Of a DNA stretch of 64,000 nt, positions 45,111 through 53,519 are shown in pieces. Each line of letters begins with the position of its first letter. Position 1 is the first letter of the stretch. The position numbers and the translations under genes are program-made. Origin of the DNA: a virus; the IMG/VR virus record IMGVR_UViG_3300009182_003747, positions 1 through 64,000 of that record; one strand, written 5' to 3'. The notes below the pieces were generated by a model. The model was not told the DNA's origin, ran no database searches, and worked only from the letters and a program-made list of their open reading frames with translations.

Positions 45111-46679
45111 TTATCCTACGTGTGTTATCCATACTCTGACCTCGCCGCGCGCACCTGCGCTATATGTGCTGACACCAGTGCCGCCTCCACCTGGAATACC
45201 TGCAAGTTGAGACGTATTAGCGCCCTTTCCTCCAAAAGTCGAAGTAGTAACAGCAAGAGCGCCTGTACCACCGCCTCCACCGTATATACTAGATCCGCCG
45301 GCATTGACACCAGTGCCGCCTCCGCCTCCTCCGTATACAGACCAACCGGCTGCGGTCGTATTATTAGATCCAGCGCCGCCGCCGAATGTAGAATTTGAAG
45401 AAGTGCTATTACCTCCTAGGGGACTTCCTCCAGTAACAACAGTGCTGTTACCTATTGCGCCCGCTGAAAAAGTACCGCCTCCAGATCCACCCGAAGATCC
45501 TGTGGTAGAATTTGCAAATCCACCGCCGCCGCCATATGCTGTGATAGAGAAAGTAGTGTTTGCATAGAAGATAGAGTTACCGCCAATACCTCCGTTTGCA
45601 CCTGTAGTGCCTGCTGCCCCGCCTAGTCCCACTACAACGTTACAAGTGGCATTGCACTGGCTAGCTAGAAGATTAACCACAGTGCATCCGCCACCGCCGC
45701 CGCCGTTGTTTATGGTATTAGCAGACCCGCCACCACCACCACCCCACATCATTATTGTGATCAAGTCGCCGCTCGTCGTATTAGCTGGTTTAGTCCAAGT
45801 TCCATTCGCCGTGAACACCTGGTAGTTCGATGTATTACCAAGAGGTGCAGAGGGGAAAGACGTGTAGTTCGTTCCGTTGATAGTTATGCTGTTTGTTGAT
45901 AGTCCGCTGGAATTTATAACAGAATTGCCAGCTGCTATAGAAGTGCTATTAATAACAACGTTGCCTACTGATATATTTTGATACGTCGTAATAGAAAGTG
46001 TCGGAGTATAACTTGACGGAGAAGTTCCAATTTCTAGCTGTGGACCCCAGATATACATTCCTGAAGTTCCATCGCCGGTGTATGTCTGATAAATTCCAGA
46101 TACATCTGTTAAGTAGTACGAGAATACTAAATTCTGCTGGTTACTAACAGTAAACGGAACATAGACTCTATACCAACCGTTTCCAACATAAGTTGTATTT
46201 CCAAAGTAATTGCCGATAGCTGAACCATATGAAGTAGTAGTATAATACGCTCCGTTATTGAGAAGATCAAAATTATATCCAAGGCCATCAGTATAAGATA
46301 TATCTTCGCACATAAGTTCCGCATAGCGCTTCTCTGCTGCCTTAAAGTACATGCTGAAGCAGATAGGAGTTGTGCCTGGCCAGCTTGGAAATGAAGATTG
46401 AGATACAGGGTTATTATAGTAAGATATATTGTGCCTGCTGTAGCTCGTGTCTTCTGTCAATTTATAGGCGGTGAGAGTTCCATCGGGAGCGATAGTCGCG
46501 TTGGCTGTTAATGTAACACCAGTTTGATTCCATGCTGCGCCGCTGAATGTCTTACTATATAAAAATCTATTCTCTCCGCCGCCTGCAGATATGGTCTGAG
46601 TGCTCGTAGTATTACCTATTACGAGAGTATTGGCTTGTATAGAACCGACATATACAGTCGTGGCATTTACCTGTGACAT
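45111..46679 (-). CDS. Tail-fibre adhesin: CBM-like domain plus glycine-rich tip
   Basis: 522 residues. N-terminal segment (1-35), then a carbohydrate-binding-like jelly-roll domain (about 36-235) with FSGAAWNQTGVTLTANATIAPDG and TAYKLTEDTSYSRHNISYY, a motif set frequent in phage structural proteins. A linker follows, then the Gly-rich tip from about 310, ending GARGEVRVWITHVG. It shares the tip with its neighbours, but the middle domain is different: modular exchange. It ends on the first bases of the preceding fibre gene's intergenic region and overlaps the next gene's start by one base. Confidence 0.72.
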   Translation of the reverse strand: MSQVNATTVYVGSIQANTLVIGNTTSTQTISAGGGENRFLYSKTFSGAAWNQTGVTLTANATIAPDGTLTAYKLTEDTSYSRHNISYYNNPVSQSSFPSWPGTTPICFSMYFKAAEKRYAELMCEDISYTDGLGYNFDLLNNGAYYTTTSYGSAIGNYFGNTTYVGNGWYRVYVPFTVSNQQNLVFSYYLTDVSGIYQTYTGDGTSGMYIWGPQLEIGTSPSSYTPTLSITTYQNISVGNVVINSTSIAAGNSVINSSGLSTNSITINGTNYTSFPSAPLGNTSNYQVFTANGTWTKPANTTSGDLITIMMWGGGGGGSANTINNGGGGGGCTVVNLLASQCNATCNVVVGLGGAAGTTGANGGIGGNSIFYANTTFSITAYGGGGGFANSTTGSSGGSGGGTFSAGAIGNSTVVTGGSPLGGNSTSSNSTFGGGAGSNNTTAAGWSVYGGGGGGTGVNAGGSSIYGGGGGTGALAVTTSTFGGKGANTSQLAGIPGGGGTGVSTYSAGARGEVRVWITHVG

Positions 46680-47728
46680 TAGTAGAGCTTCCTTAGTGTG
46701 TAGACACGAACTTCACCGCGTGCCCCGGTCGTGTTTGTCAATCCCGAACCTCCACCCCCAGGAACTGCAGCAGCCACCGAAGAATTTGCGCCAGATCCAC
46801 CATAGATTGATTGGCCGCCGGTACCAGTAGTTCCCGCTCCACCGCCGCCTCCATATATAGATTGGCCGCCGGCGCCAGTAGTACCAGATCCACCTCCACC
46901 GCCATAAACTGAACCACCGGCTGCAGTTGCAGAAATTGTACCGCCGCCCCCACCAAATGTTGAATTATTAGACGCCGCAGAACCACCGACTGCGCCAAGA
47001 GGACCGCCACCGGTATTAGCAGTGCCCGCACTACTCCAGCCGCCACCACCGCCGCCTACAGTAGTATTCGCTGCGCCGCCACCGTATGCAGTTAGTAGAT
47101 TGCCGATGATGTCAGAAATAGAGCTATTACCACCAGCGATACCAGCAGTGCCGCCGCCCCCAACAACTACGTTAGCAGTGTAACCAGCACCCGCGCCACC
47201 AAGACCCGGACCTTGATCGCCATAGATACCATATACCATAGCACCGCCACCACCGCCAAAACCAGTAGTTGTATTACCACCAGCCCCTCCGCCCCACATG
47301 TAGACAAAGTACAACTCGTGGCCCGTATTAGCCCAAGCCGGCCTCGTCCATTGTCCATTCGCGGTGAATATCTGTGTGTTGACCAACTCAGTTGTAAAGC
47401 TGAAATTAGTCAATAAAGAATTAGCCCCTATTCCATTCGCGGTGAATAGATGTCCTCCGCTGTTATAGCGATTATATGCGTTTGAGGCATAGTAAGAAGC
47501 AGCGTTTGTATATCCGCCGACGTAGATAGATGGAGTCACTATAGTGGAAGACAAGATAACATTGGAAGTAGAATTACCGACTACTATCGAAGTAGTATTC
47601 GTTGTTATATTGTTAGATATAGGAATATACGAAGTAGAATTAATTGTGAGATTAGAAATACCCCCTAACACCAGAGTATTTGCGTTTAGATATGTTACAG
47701 TCAGAGTTGATAGCTGAAGTGTCGACAT
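46679..47728 (-). CDS. Tail-fibre adhesin: short, glycine-rich tip
   Basis: 349 residues: an N-terminal beta segment (1-60), a short linker with FTANGQWTRPAW, a phrase that recurs before the tip in the neighbours, then about 200 residues of GGGG/GG repeats, ending GARGEVRVYTLRKLY. Internal 63-bp DNA repeats near 46800-46900 encode repeated QSIYGGGGGAGTTG units. It is the minimal form of the family with no middle lectin domain. An exact late promoter lies 33 bases upstream inside the 3' end of the glycosyltransferase gene. Confidence 0.75.
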   Translation of the reverse strand: MSTLQLSTLTVTYLNANTLVLGGISNLTINSTSYIPISNNITTNTTSIVVGNSTSNVILSSTIVTPSIYVGGYTNAASYYASNAYNRYNSGGHLFTANGIGANSLLTNFSFTTELVNTQIFTANGQWTRPAWANTGHELYFVYMWGGGAGGNTTTGFGGGGGAMVYGIYGDQGPGLGGAGAGYTANVVVGGGGTAGIAGGNSSISDIIGNLLTAYGGGAANTTVGGGGGGWSSAGTANTGGGPLGAVGGSAASNNSTFGGGGGTISATAAGGSVYGGGGGSGTTGAGGQSIYGGGGGAGTTGTGGQSIYGGSGANSSVAAAVPGGGGSGLTNTTGARGEVRVYTLRKLY

Positions 47729-47731
47729 TCT

Positions 47732-48439
47732 TTATCCCGTCTTATATTCGAATATACCAGTATTTATAGGTTTGATACCAGTTAAGATCTCTACTAAAGC
47801 GCCTTGAGTTCCCGCATGGTTGAATGGAACTGCTGGATCGCACCAGATATCTAGACCGGACTCGATAGCTCGCTTGCAGAACACGTAGTCCTCACCCCAG
47901 AACTCACCGTCTATCAGCTCGGTGTTGAAGAATGCATACCCGTCTTCTATCTCTCCTAGTATGTTCACCACGCTGTAGTAGAGCTTGGAGTGGAACTCCT
48001 GCATCTTCTCTACTGCAGATCTCGTCATCATGAGAAATCCAGCCGGCACCCCTAGCATCTTGAGCAGGTTGCCCTCGGACTCTATCGCTCCATTCTCTAT
48101 CGTCTTCGGTATGAACAGGAACTTCTTTCCCACGTCGGCGTTCGTTCTAGCCGGATACACGCCCGCCACTATGTCCCTATCATAATTCAGAAACTTGAGA
48201 GGCGCCTCTGGATGCCAGGCTAAGTCGCTGTCGATGCAAAGCAAGTGAGTGCAGTCGGACTCGACAAATGCTTGAACTATCTCGTTGCGCTCTCTGGCGA
48301 GTATAGAGCCGGTCGTAGGAAGCAGGAGCTCCGTCTTTACTTTTGCTTGGTCTAGTATATAGAGGCTTCGAGTTAGAGATAGAACATATGCGTTGTCAAC
48401 TTTACCGTGGTGGCATGGCGTTGCGATCATAAGCTTCAT
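47732..48439 (-). CDS. GT-A glycosyltransferase in the fibre array
   Basis: 235 residues. KLMIATPCHHG at the N-terminus, SILARERNEIVQAFVE, and a metal-binding DSD (70-72) in LLCIDSDLAWHP. C-terminal acceptor motif FWGEDYVFCKRA. It is clearly related in plan to the enzyme at 13582-14436 (same ATP-MY/PCH, ARN, DSD and EDY/EDYVF order). Placed among late fibre genes, it may glycosylate fibre proteins or the host surface. It is preceded by an adhesin gene and contains the late promoter for the next one. Confidence 0.72.
   Translation of the reverse strand: MKLMIATPCHHGKVDNAYVLSLTRSLYILDQAKVKTELLLPTTGSILARERNEIVQAFVESDCTHLLCIDSDLAWHPEAPLKFLNYDRDIVAGVYPARTNADVGKKFLFIPKTIENGAIESEGNLLKMLGVPAGFLMMTRSAVEKMQEFHSKLYYSVVNILGEIEDGYAFFNTELIDGEFWGEDYVFCKRAIESGLDIWCDPAVPFNHAGTQGALVEILTGIKPINTGIFEYKTG
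47761..47768 (-). promoter_or_regulatory. T4-type late promoter TATAAATA inside the glycosyltransferase 3' end
   Basis: Exact octamer on the minus strand, 33 bases before ATG 47728. It is embedded in the last codons of the glycosyltransferase, giving the glycine-rich adhesins their own transcript. Confidence 0.65.
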
Positions 48440-48454
48440 AATATAAGTTCTCCA

Positions 48455-49933
48455 TCATGTCTTTATGTATATGTATGTGTTTCCATAGTTAGCAGTCGCA
48501 GTGTCATAAACTGGAATCCCTCTAGCTGTGCCGTAGTACTCTTCTAAGAAAGGCGGCGTGATGAACTGCGTGTTGGAGTTATAAGGTATAACTTTGCTAT
48601 AGATAGTATTGCCTAACCCCTGCGAAGAGCCTCCAACTACCACATATACGTTGTTACCATATGAGATATTTAAAGCTCCCCATGAACCTAAACCACCATA
48701 ACCACTACCGCTGCTAACAACTCCGCACGCTTTAGTAAGTATAGAAGACGAGATATTTGTCCACGTTATGCCGTCTGTAGACGTCTGTGTGCTGCTCATT
48801 CCGCCGCCGCCATATGATGGACCTAAGCCGCCGATGGACTGTGCGCCAAGAGCAAAGAATCTACCGTTCACGAACTTTATGGTGCTTATGCCTGTATAGC
48901 TATTTGCCGTCTGTCGCGCAGTCCAGTTAACACCGTCTGTTGATGTCTGTACCCATCCTCTACTGTAATAAAGACTTGCGTCAAGAACAAACGTACCATT
49001 TCCATAATCGCCAGTGTAGTGTGTATTATTATTAGCAATATAAGCATAATCACCGTCAAATGCTCCGGTTCTAGTAGTCCAAGTAATAAGATCCGTGCTA
49101 GTTGATATGCTTGGTCTTCCAACGCTATTAGCGCTGGCGCAAACATACACGCCATTTCCATACATCAAGGCACCGTAGACCCAGCTATTAGAAATCGTGA
49201 AAGGTATAGTATACGCGCTACTCCAAGTTGTTCCGTCTGTAGACTTAATGGTATTGGCAGACGACCCCGACGTCGTTCCATTTAGATATGAACTTACAAC
49301 GAATGTATTATTAACTATATAAACTTGACCTGTGTTTCCAGTTCCTAAAGTTATTCCTGCTGCGGTGTACGCTGATGAAGTTGCATTAGACCAAGTAATA
49401 GCGTCTGTAGAATTATATACGTTTAGACCAACATCAGAGTATACGAACTTGCCGTTTCCGTACGCTATTGCCGTGCCGCTGTATCCTACCGGATAAACTG
49501 CGCTTTGCGTCCATGTTATACCATCGGTTGATCTTAAGTATAATGAATTGCCTCCAATTATTGTAGCTACAAAAACGCCGTTTCCGTATACGATACAGTT
49601 CGCCCCATACACAGATGGGTTGGGGACTGTCCCCGATGAAAATGGATTAGATACCCATGAGTTTGAAGAAGAGACAATTGTGGAGAGATTTGGATAGTCG
49701 ACACTATTATACGGGGTGTTGCTCACTGATATATATCCAGCAGGCGCGGTACTGTTTGCGCTTAGAAGATAAGTACCCGTAGAGTTGTACTGAGAAGATG
49801 AAGCCGCGCTCACGAGAGACTGAGTGTTCGTGGCAATTCCGTTTGCAGTTATGGTCACACTATTATTCGAGAAGTTCACGCCGTTGACGCTACCGCTGTC
49901 AAAGTAGATTGAGTTGGTCTGAAGTATCGACAT
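48455..49933 (-). CDS. Beta-propeller-like fibre protein, copy 1
   Basis: 492 residues. N-terminal fibre-joining beta segment (1-100), then recurring units with the pattern YGNGVFVA followed 15-25 residues later by S-T-D-G-I-T-W-T/S. At least six units are visible, resembling sialidase/BNR-type propeller blades. The C-terminal 50 residues (GIPVYDTATANYGNTYIYIKT) are a different beta domain. A six- or seven-bladed propeller that binds a surface sugar is the likely role. One of three tandem paralogues, each overlapping the next by one to three bases. Confidence 0.65.
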   Translation of the reverse strand: MSILQTNSIYFDSGSVNGVNFSNNSVTITANGIATNTQSLVSAASSSQYNSTGTYLLSANSTAPAGYISVSNTPYNSVDYPNLSTIVSSSNSWVSNPFSSGTVPNPSVYGANCIVYGNGVFVATIIGGNSLYLRSTDGITWTQSAVYPVGYSGTAIAYGNGKFVYSDVGLNVYNSTDAITWSNATSSAYTAAGITLGTGNTGQVYIVNNTFVVSSYLNGTTSGSSANTIKSTDGTTWSSAYTIPFTISNSWVYGALMYGNGVYVCASANSVGRPSISTSTDLITWTTRTGAFDGDYAYIANNNTHYTGDYGNGTFVLDASLYYSRGWVQTSTDGVNWTARQTANSYTGISTIKFVNGRFFALGAQSIGGLGPSYGGGGMSSTQTSTDGITWTNISSSILTKACGVVSSGSGYGGLGSWGALNISYGNNVYVVVGGSSQGLGNTIYSKVIPYNSNTQFITPPFLEEYYGTARGIPVYDTATANYGNTYIYIKT

Positions 49934-51420
49934 TATGTTGCCCTCAAGTATGATATTTGATCTCCAGCAGTAACTTTAGTACGCAGCTTGAAGTAAGTCT
50001 GCGGGTCGTATGAGAATAGATTACTTCCAAAGGTAGTACCTAAAGATCTAAATGTCCCATTTAGATAAGCATTAGCTGTACTGTAGATATAAGGGCCGGA
50101 AGTCAGACCGGCATTACCGTCTAAAAGATACCCAATAGTAGAAGTATTAGTCGGAATTATATAAGATCCTAAAGATCCCTGATAGATTATAGAACCATTA
50201 ACAGAAGCAATACAACCGCCTATAGACGGGCTTAGAACACCATTAGAATAAAAATTCGCGCTATTGTCAGCCGATGTAATGTTAGTACTTCCTGTTATGT
50301 GAATTGTATTAATACTGGAGAGATATAGAAAATTCTGACTTCCAGTCTGCAAATTTACCATAGAAGGTAAAATTGTATTTGTACTGCTGGTGGTAGAGGT
50401 GCCGTCTAGATTAGACACAGTCCAGGTAGTACCGTTCGTGGACCTGCATATCCTCAATCCGCCGCTCCCTCCACCAGAAGGAGGTCCATACCCTACGGCC
50501 ACAAAGTATCCGTTCGCGTATCCGACGTTAGTAAACACGCAATTGCTGGTAAATGGATTAGTTCTATTTGTCCAAGTTATTCCGTTTGTTGATGTCTGTA
50601 TACTTCCTATTGACGTAAGAGGAAATGAGTATACTGCACTAATACCAAGTGCTCCGGTATTACCACCTACAGCCACGAAGACACCATTCCCATAGGCAAC
50701 AGAGTAAGGCTCTGTAGATGTATTTGCCAGAGTTCTAAGGGTCCAAGAAGACCCATTAGAAGAAGTCTGCAGTGTAGATGATCCATTTAACGAGTTCGAA
50801 ACTGCTTGAGCTATAATGAAGACGCCGTTTCCATATGCAAGAGCACCTGGATTATAATAATTACTAGCTGAGGTCATATTAGGAGAGCTTGTGGTGTAAG
50901 TCCACGTTACAGAGTCTGCGCTGTAGTATACAGCATTAGCATTTAATCCCCCTGATAATCCATCATATCCAATTCCCACGTATACGTTATTTCCAAAAAC
51001 ATAATCAAATATTGCGCATGACTGTGGCGCGGTAGTAGTGTTGGCTAACAATACCACCGGAGTATATAAAAGTAGATCTGCATATGAGTAGGCATAGGTA
51101 TTATAGTAACCCAGCCAAGTTGAGTTCGCATTCTTATTCTGCAGGATACCAGTGGGAATTAGATTGGCATTAGTAAAAGTTGCGCCGCTTGGGAAGATTA
51201 CATACTCATTGATCTTGGTCTCGTTTACGGCAGAGCCGTTGAAGTAAGCCGCAGTGGAGTTGACAACCATATTTGCTGAGGATACAGAAGTAGAGTTGAT
51301 GATGTATGTCTGCGTGTTCGCAACTATATTGAGCGTCTGGTTAGTAGGACTCGACGTATTAGCGTATATCCTGTTGTTACCAGAAGAGTCGAAACTTAAG
51401 TTTGATACTACTATGGTCAT
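49933..51420 (-). CDS. Beta-propeller-like fibre protein, copy 2
   Basis: 495 residues with the same plan as copy 1: N-terminal beta segment, then blades marked by AYGNGVFIIAQ, AYGNGVFVAVGG and YANGYFVAVGYG, each paired with S-x-N-G-x-x-W-T. The C-terminus is unrelated (PQTYFKLRTKVTAGDQISYLRAT) to those of copies 1 and 3, so the exposed or anchoring ends have been exchanged. The start overlaps the stop of copy 3 (ATGA). It probably forms part of one multi-protein receptor-binding complex. Confidence 0.65.
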   Translation of the reverse strand: MTIVVSNLSFDSSGNNRIYANTSSPTNQTLNIVANTQTYIINSTSVSSANMVVNSTAAYFNGSAVNETKINEYVIFPSGATFTNANLIPTGILQNKNANSTWLGYYNTYAYSYADLLLYTPVVLLANTTTAPQSCAIFDYVFGNNVYVGIGYDGLSGGLNANAVYYSADSVTWTYTTSSPNMTSASNYYNPGALAYGNGVFIIAQAVSNSLNGSSTLQTSSNGSSWTLRTLANTSTEPYSVAYGNGVFVAVGGNTGALGISAVYSFPLTSIGSIQTSTNGITWTNRTNPFTSNCVFTNVGYANGYFVAVGYGPPSGGGSGGLRICRSTNGTTWTVSNLDGTSTTSSTNTILPSMVNLQTGSQNFLYLSSINTIHITGSTNITSADNSANFYSNGVLSPSIGGCIASVNGSIIYQGSLGSYIIPTNTSTIGYLLDGNAGLTSGPYIYSTANAYLNGTFRSLGTTFGSNLFSYDPQTYFKLRTKVTAGDQISYLRAT

Positions 51421-52862
51421 CAGCTGCTCCTCACGTATATATAAGTATTTGTCATTATATCAGTTGTTGGGATCGCGTTAGATGTGTTCCATCCTGTATA
51501 CTGCGCTATCTTGTTGTTTCTTCCATAAAATCTAGAGAACACGGTATTTGTGACGTACGCGTATGGCAGAGTCGGTACGTATATCTCGGTGCTAGCAAGA
51601 GTAGTTAGGACGTAGGGGGTGCTAGCAATCGTTCCGACAGAGGCCAGCATATTTAAAGTAGGCGAGTAGGCAATACCGGCTACAGCATACGATGCAGTAT
51701 TAGACAATACACCCAGAAGATTACTTCCCATATAATCCCAAGTATTACCATCAGTCGTTCTATATGCAACCCCAGAAGTACCTAGCGCGTAGAAGTAACC
51801 ATTGGCATATGTAACTGCTGATAAATAACTATAGAAACCCGTCGAAGTCCATGTAGTCCCGTTTGTAGATCTAGCGCTATAATTGGTATATCCGACGGCT
51901 AAGAAGACTCCATTACCGTACGCCACAGAATATAAGTTTGAAGATATAGGGGAAGTTTGCTGTGTCCATGACGTGCCGTTAGTAGATGACTGAATGGTTC
52001 CATTGGATCCAACAGACACGAATACGCCGTTTCCATAGGCTATAGAAAAACCAGCATAGTTATTAGCGGAAGTTCTGCGCGTCCACGTGGTGCTGTCTGT
52101 AGAAGTCCACACACCATTCCCAGCATAATTGCCAAGGCTGTTAGCTTGTTTAGTAGTAGCAACGTACACACCGTTGCCATATGCCACGCTCTGTGGATAA
52201 GAATTCGAACCTGTCACAGCTTGCACATAAGTCCACGTAACTGCGTCTGTAGAACTCAATATAACACCGCTTGAAGTCGCGAGGTTAGAGTTATTAGACG
52301 CGCCGACGGCCACGTACTTGTCGTTTCCATATGCTACACCGAGTAGCAAGCAGTTGGCACCAGCGCCACTAACGCTTCTGTTAGTCCACGTTAGTCCGTC
52401 TGGAGAAGTCTGTATCATCCCGGCATTTCCGGTACTAACAGAATTACCTCCTACCATGACGAATTGGTTATTTCCCCACGTGATAGACTGAATACTATTT
52501 GCTAAACTCGCGTTCGCGTGCGTTCTTTGATTCCAAATGACACCAAAGTCAGGCTGGTTGTTCTGAAGTACGGGATAGAGAGTAGCCCACTGAGAAGACG
52601 CGCTATTTATGATGGCGCTGGCATTCACGCAGTTGGCTAGAGTAGTCGCATTGCTGCTGAAGACGTAGGTTCCAATAGCTTGACCGGGAGGGACGAGAGG
52701 AACTATCTGCTTCGTGGTGTTGTTTCCGACAGATAGAGACGTTGTGTTTACTCCGAGTAGAACAGTATTAGACTGGAATATTGTTACGTTTACGCCGTCG
52801 AAGTGTATTCGATTATTTCCGGTCGGCTCTAGGTGTACGTTGGCTACTACTATTGTGCTCAT
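51420..52862 (-). CDS. Beta-propeller-like fibre protein, copy 3
   Basis: 480 residues; the clearest repeats. WGNNQFVMVGG, AYGNDKYVAVGA, AYGNGVYVATTK, AYGNGVFVSVGS, AYGNGVFLAVGY and TYANGYFYALGT are spaced by 45-55 residues, each before an S-T-D/N-x-T-W-T turn. That makes six or seven blades. The C-terminus ends with NTYIYVRSS, similar to the NTYIYIKT end of copy 1. It lies 17 bases after the small fibre gene at 52880. Receptor binding or virion-surface sugar hydrolysis are possible; catalytic residues of sialidases are not evident. Confidence 0.67.
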   Translation of the reverse strand: MSTIVVANVHLEPTGNNRIHFDGVNVTIFQSNTVLLGVNTTSLSVGNNTTKQIVPLVPPGQAIGTYVFSSNATTLANCVNASAIINSASSQWATLYPVLQNNQPDFGVIWNQRTHANASLANSIQSITWGNNQFVMVGGNSVSTGNAGMIQTSPDGLTWTNRSVSGAGANCLLLGVAYGNDKYVAVGASNNSNLATSSGVILSSTDAVTWTYVQAVTGSNSYPQSVAYGNGVYVATTKQANSLGNYAGNGVWTSTDSTTWTRRTSANNYAGFSIAYGNGVFVSVGSNGTIQSSTNGTSWTQQTSPISSNLYSVAYGNGVFLAVGYTNYSARSTNGTTWTSTGFYSYLSAVTYANGYFYALGTSGVAYRTTDGNTWDYMGSNLLGVLSNTASYAVAGIAYSPTLNMLASVGTIASTPYVLTTLASTEIYVPTLPYAYVTNTVFSRFYGRNNKIAQYTGWNTSNAIPTTDIMTNTYIYVRSS

Positions 52863-52879
52863 GATATCTCTCTATTCAA

Positions 52880-53509
52880 TTATACGCCGATCGCTAGATA
52901 ATATACGTTAGCAGTTGTTGTTGTTGAAGACGATCTAAGGTTAGCAGAAGTTAAACCAGATGCAGAAACATATGGTACGTTAGCGCCAGCTAATACAGTA
53001 TTATCTCTAGCAGACATTGTTATTGAATAAACAGCTGTTGTAAATGGCGTAGGCCATGTAGTAATACTTGTCGTATTACACACTAATGTTCCCCACTGCA
53101 GCAGCAGTCCGTTTGGAAGACGGGTATAGCCGTTTGCTGTGATCGATGATGTACCGAGTGCGAGACTGTTGCCGGTTACTGCCACCTGACCATTACCGTA
53201 AACGCTCATGAACGTAGAAGTCGCGTTGACAAATGAGGCCACAGTGCCAGTGTTCGACTGAACGTATATGCCTGTGCCGGTATTCGAGACAAACTGACCG
53301 CCTACGCTGGTATTAGACTGACCATATAAACCATAGCCAGTGCTTGAGTAAGCAACAACAGCGTGATCTGCTTGACTGTTATTGCCTACTACCATCCTAC
53401 CAGTGTTCGACCACAGGGAAATACCTGGATTGCCGGTGTTTCCAGTAGATATCGACAAGTCGGTGGTGCCGTTTGCTGTTCTTATATTTGTCGTGCTTAG
53501 AGTGCTCAT
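52880..53509 (-). CDS. Short fibre protein with gp53-like C-terminal domain
   Basis: 209 residues. The first 130 residues are Asn/Thr/Gly-rich beta-helix-like repeats (VGGQFVSNTGTGIYVQSNTG type). The last 75 residues begin NGYTRLPNGLLLQWGTLV and end VYYLAIGV, the tail-fibre gp53-like C-terminal domain that folds into a knob in phage fibres. The same domain ends the protein at 57569-59254. Probable distal fibre subunit. Confidence 0.7.
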   Translation of the reverse strand: MSTLSTTNIRTANGTTDLSISTGNTGNPGISLWSNTGRMVVGNNSQADHAVVAYSSTGYGLYGQSNTSVGGQFVSNTGTGIYVQSNTGTVASFVNATSTFMSVYGNGQVAVTGNSLALGTSSITANGYTRLPNGLLLQWGTLVCNTTSITTWPTPFTTAVYSITMSARDNTVLAGANVPYVSASGLTSANLRSSSTTTTANVYYLAIGV

Positions 53510-53519
53510 CTCATTTTCC

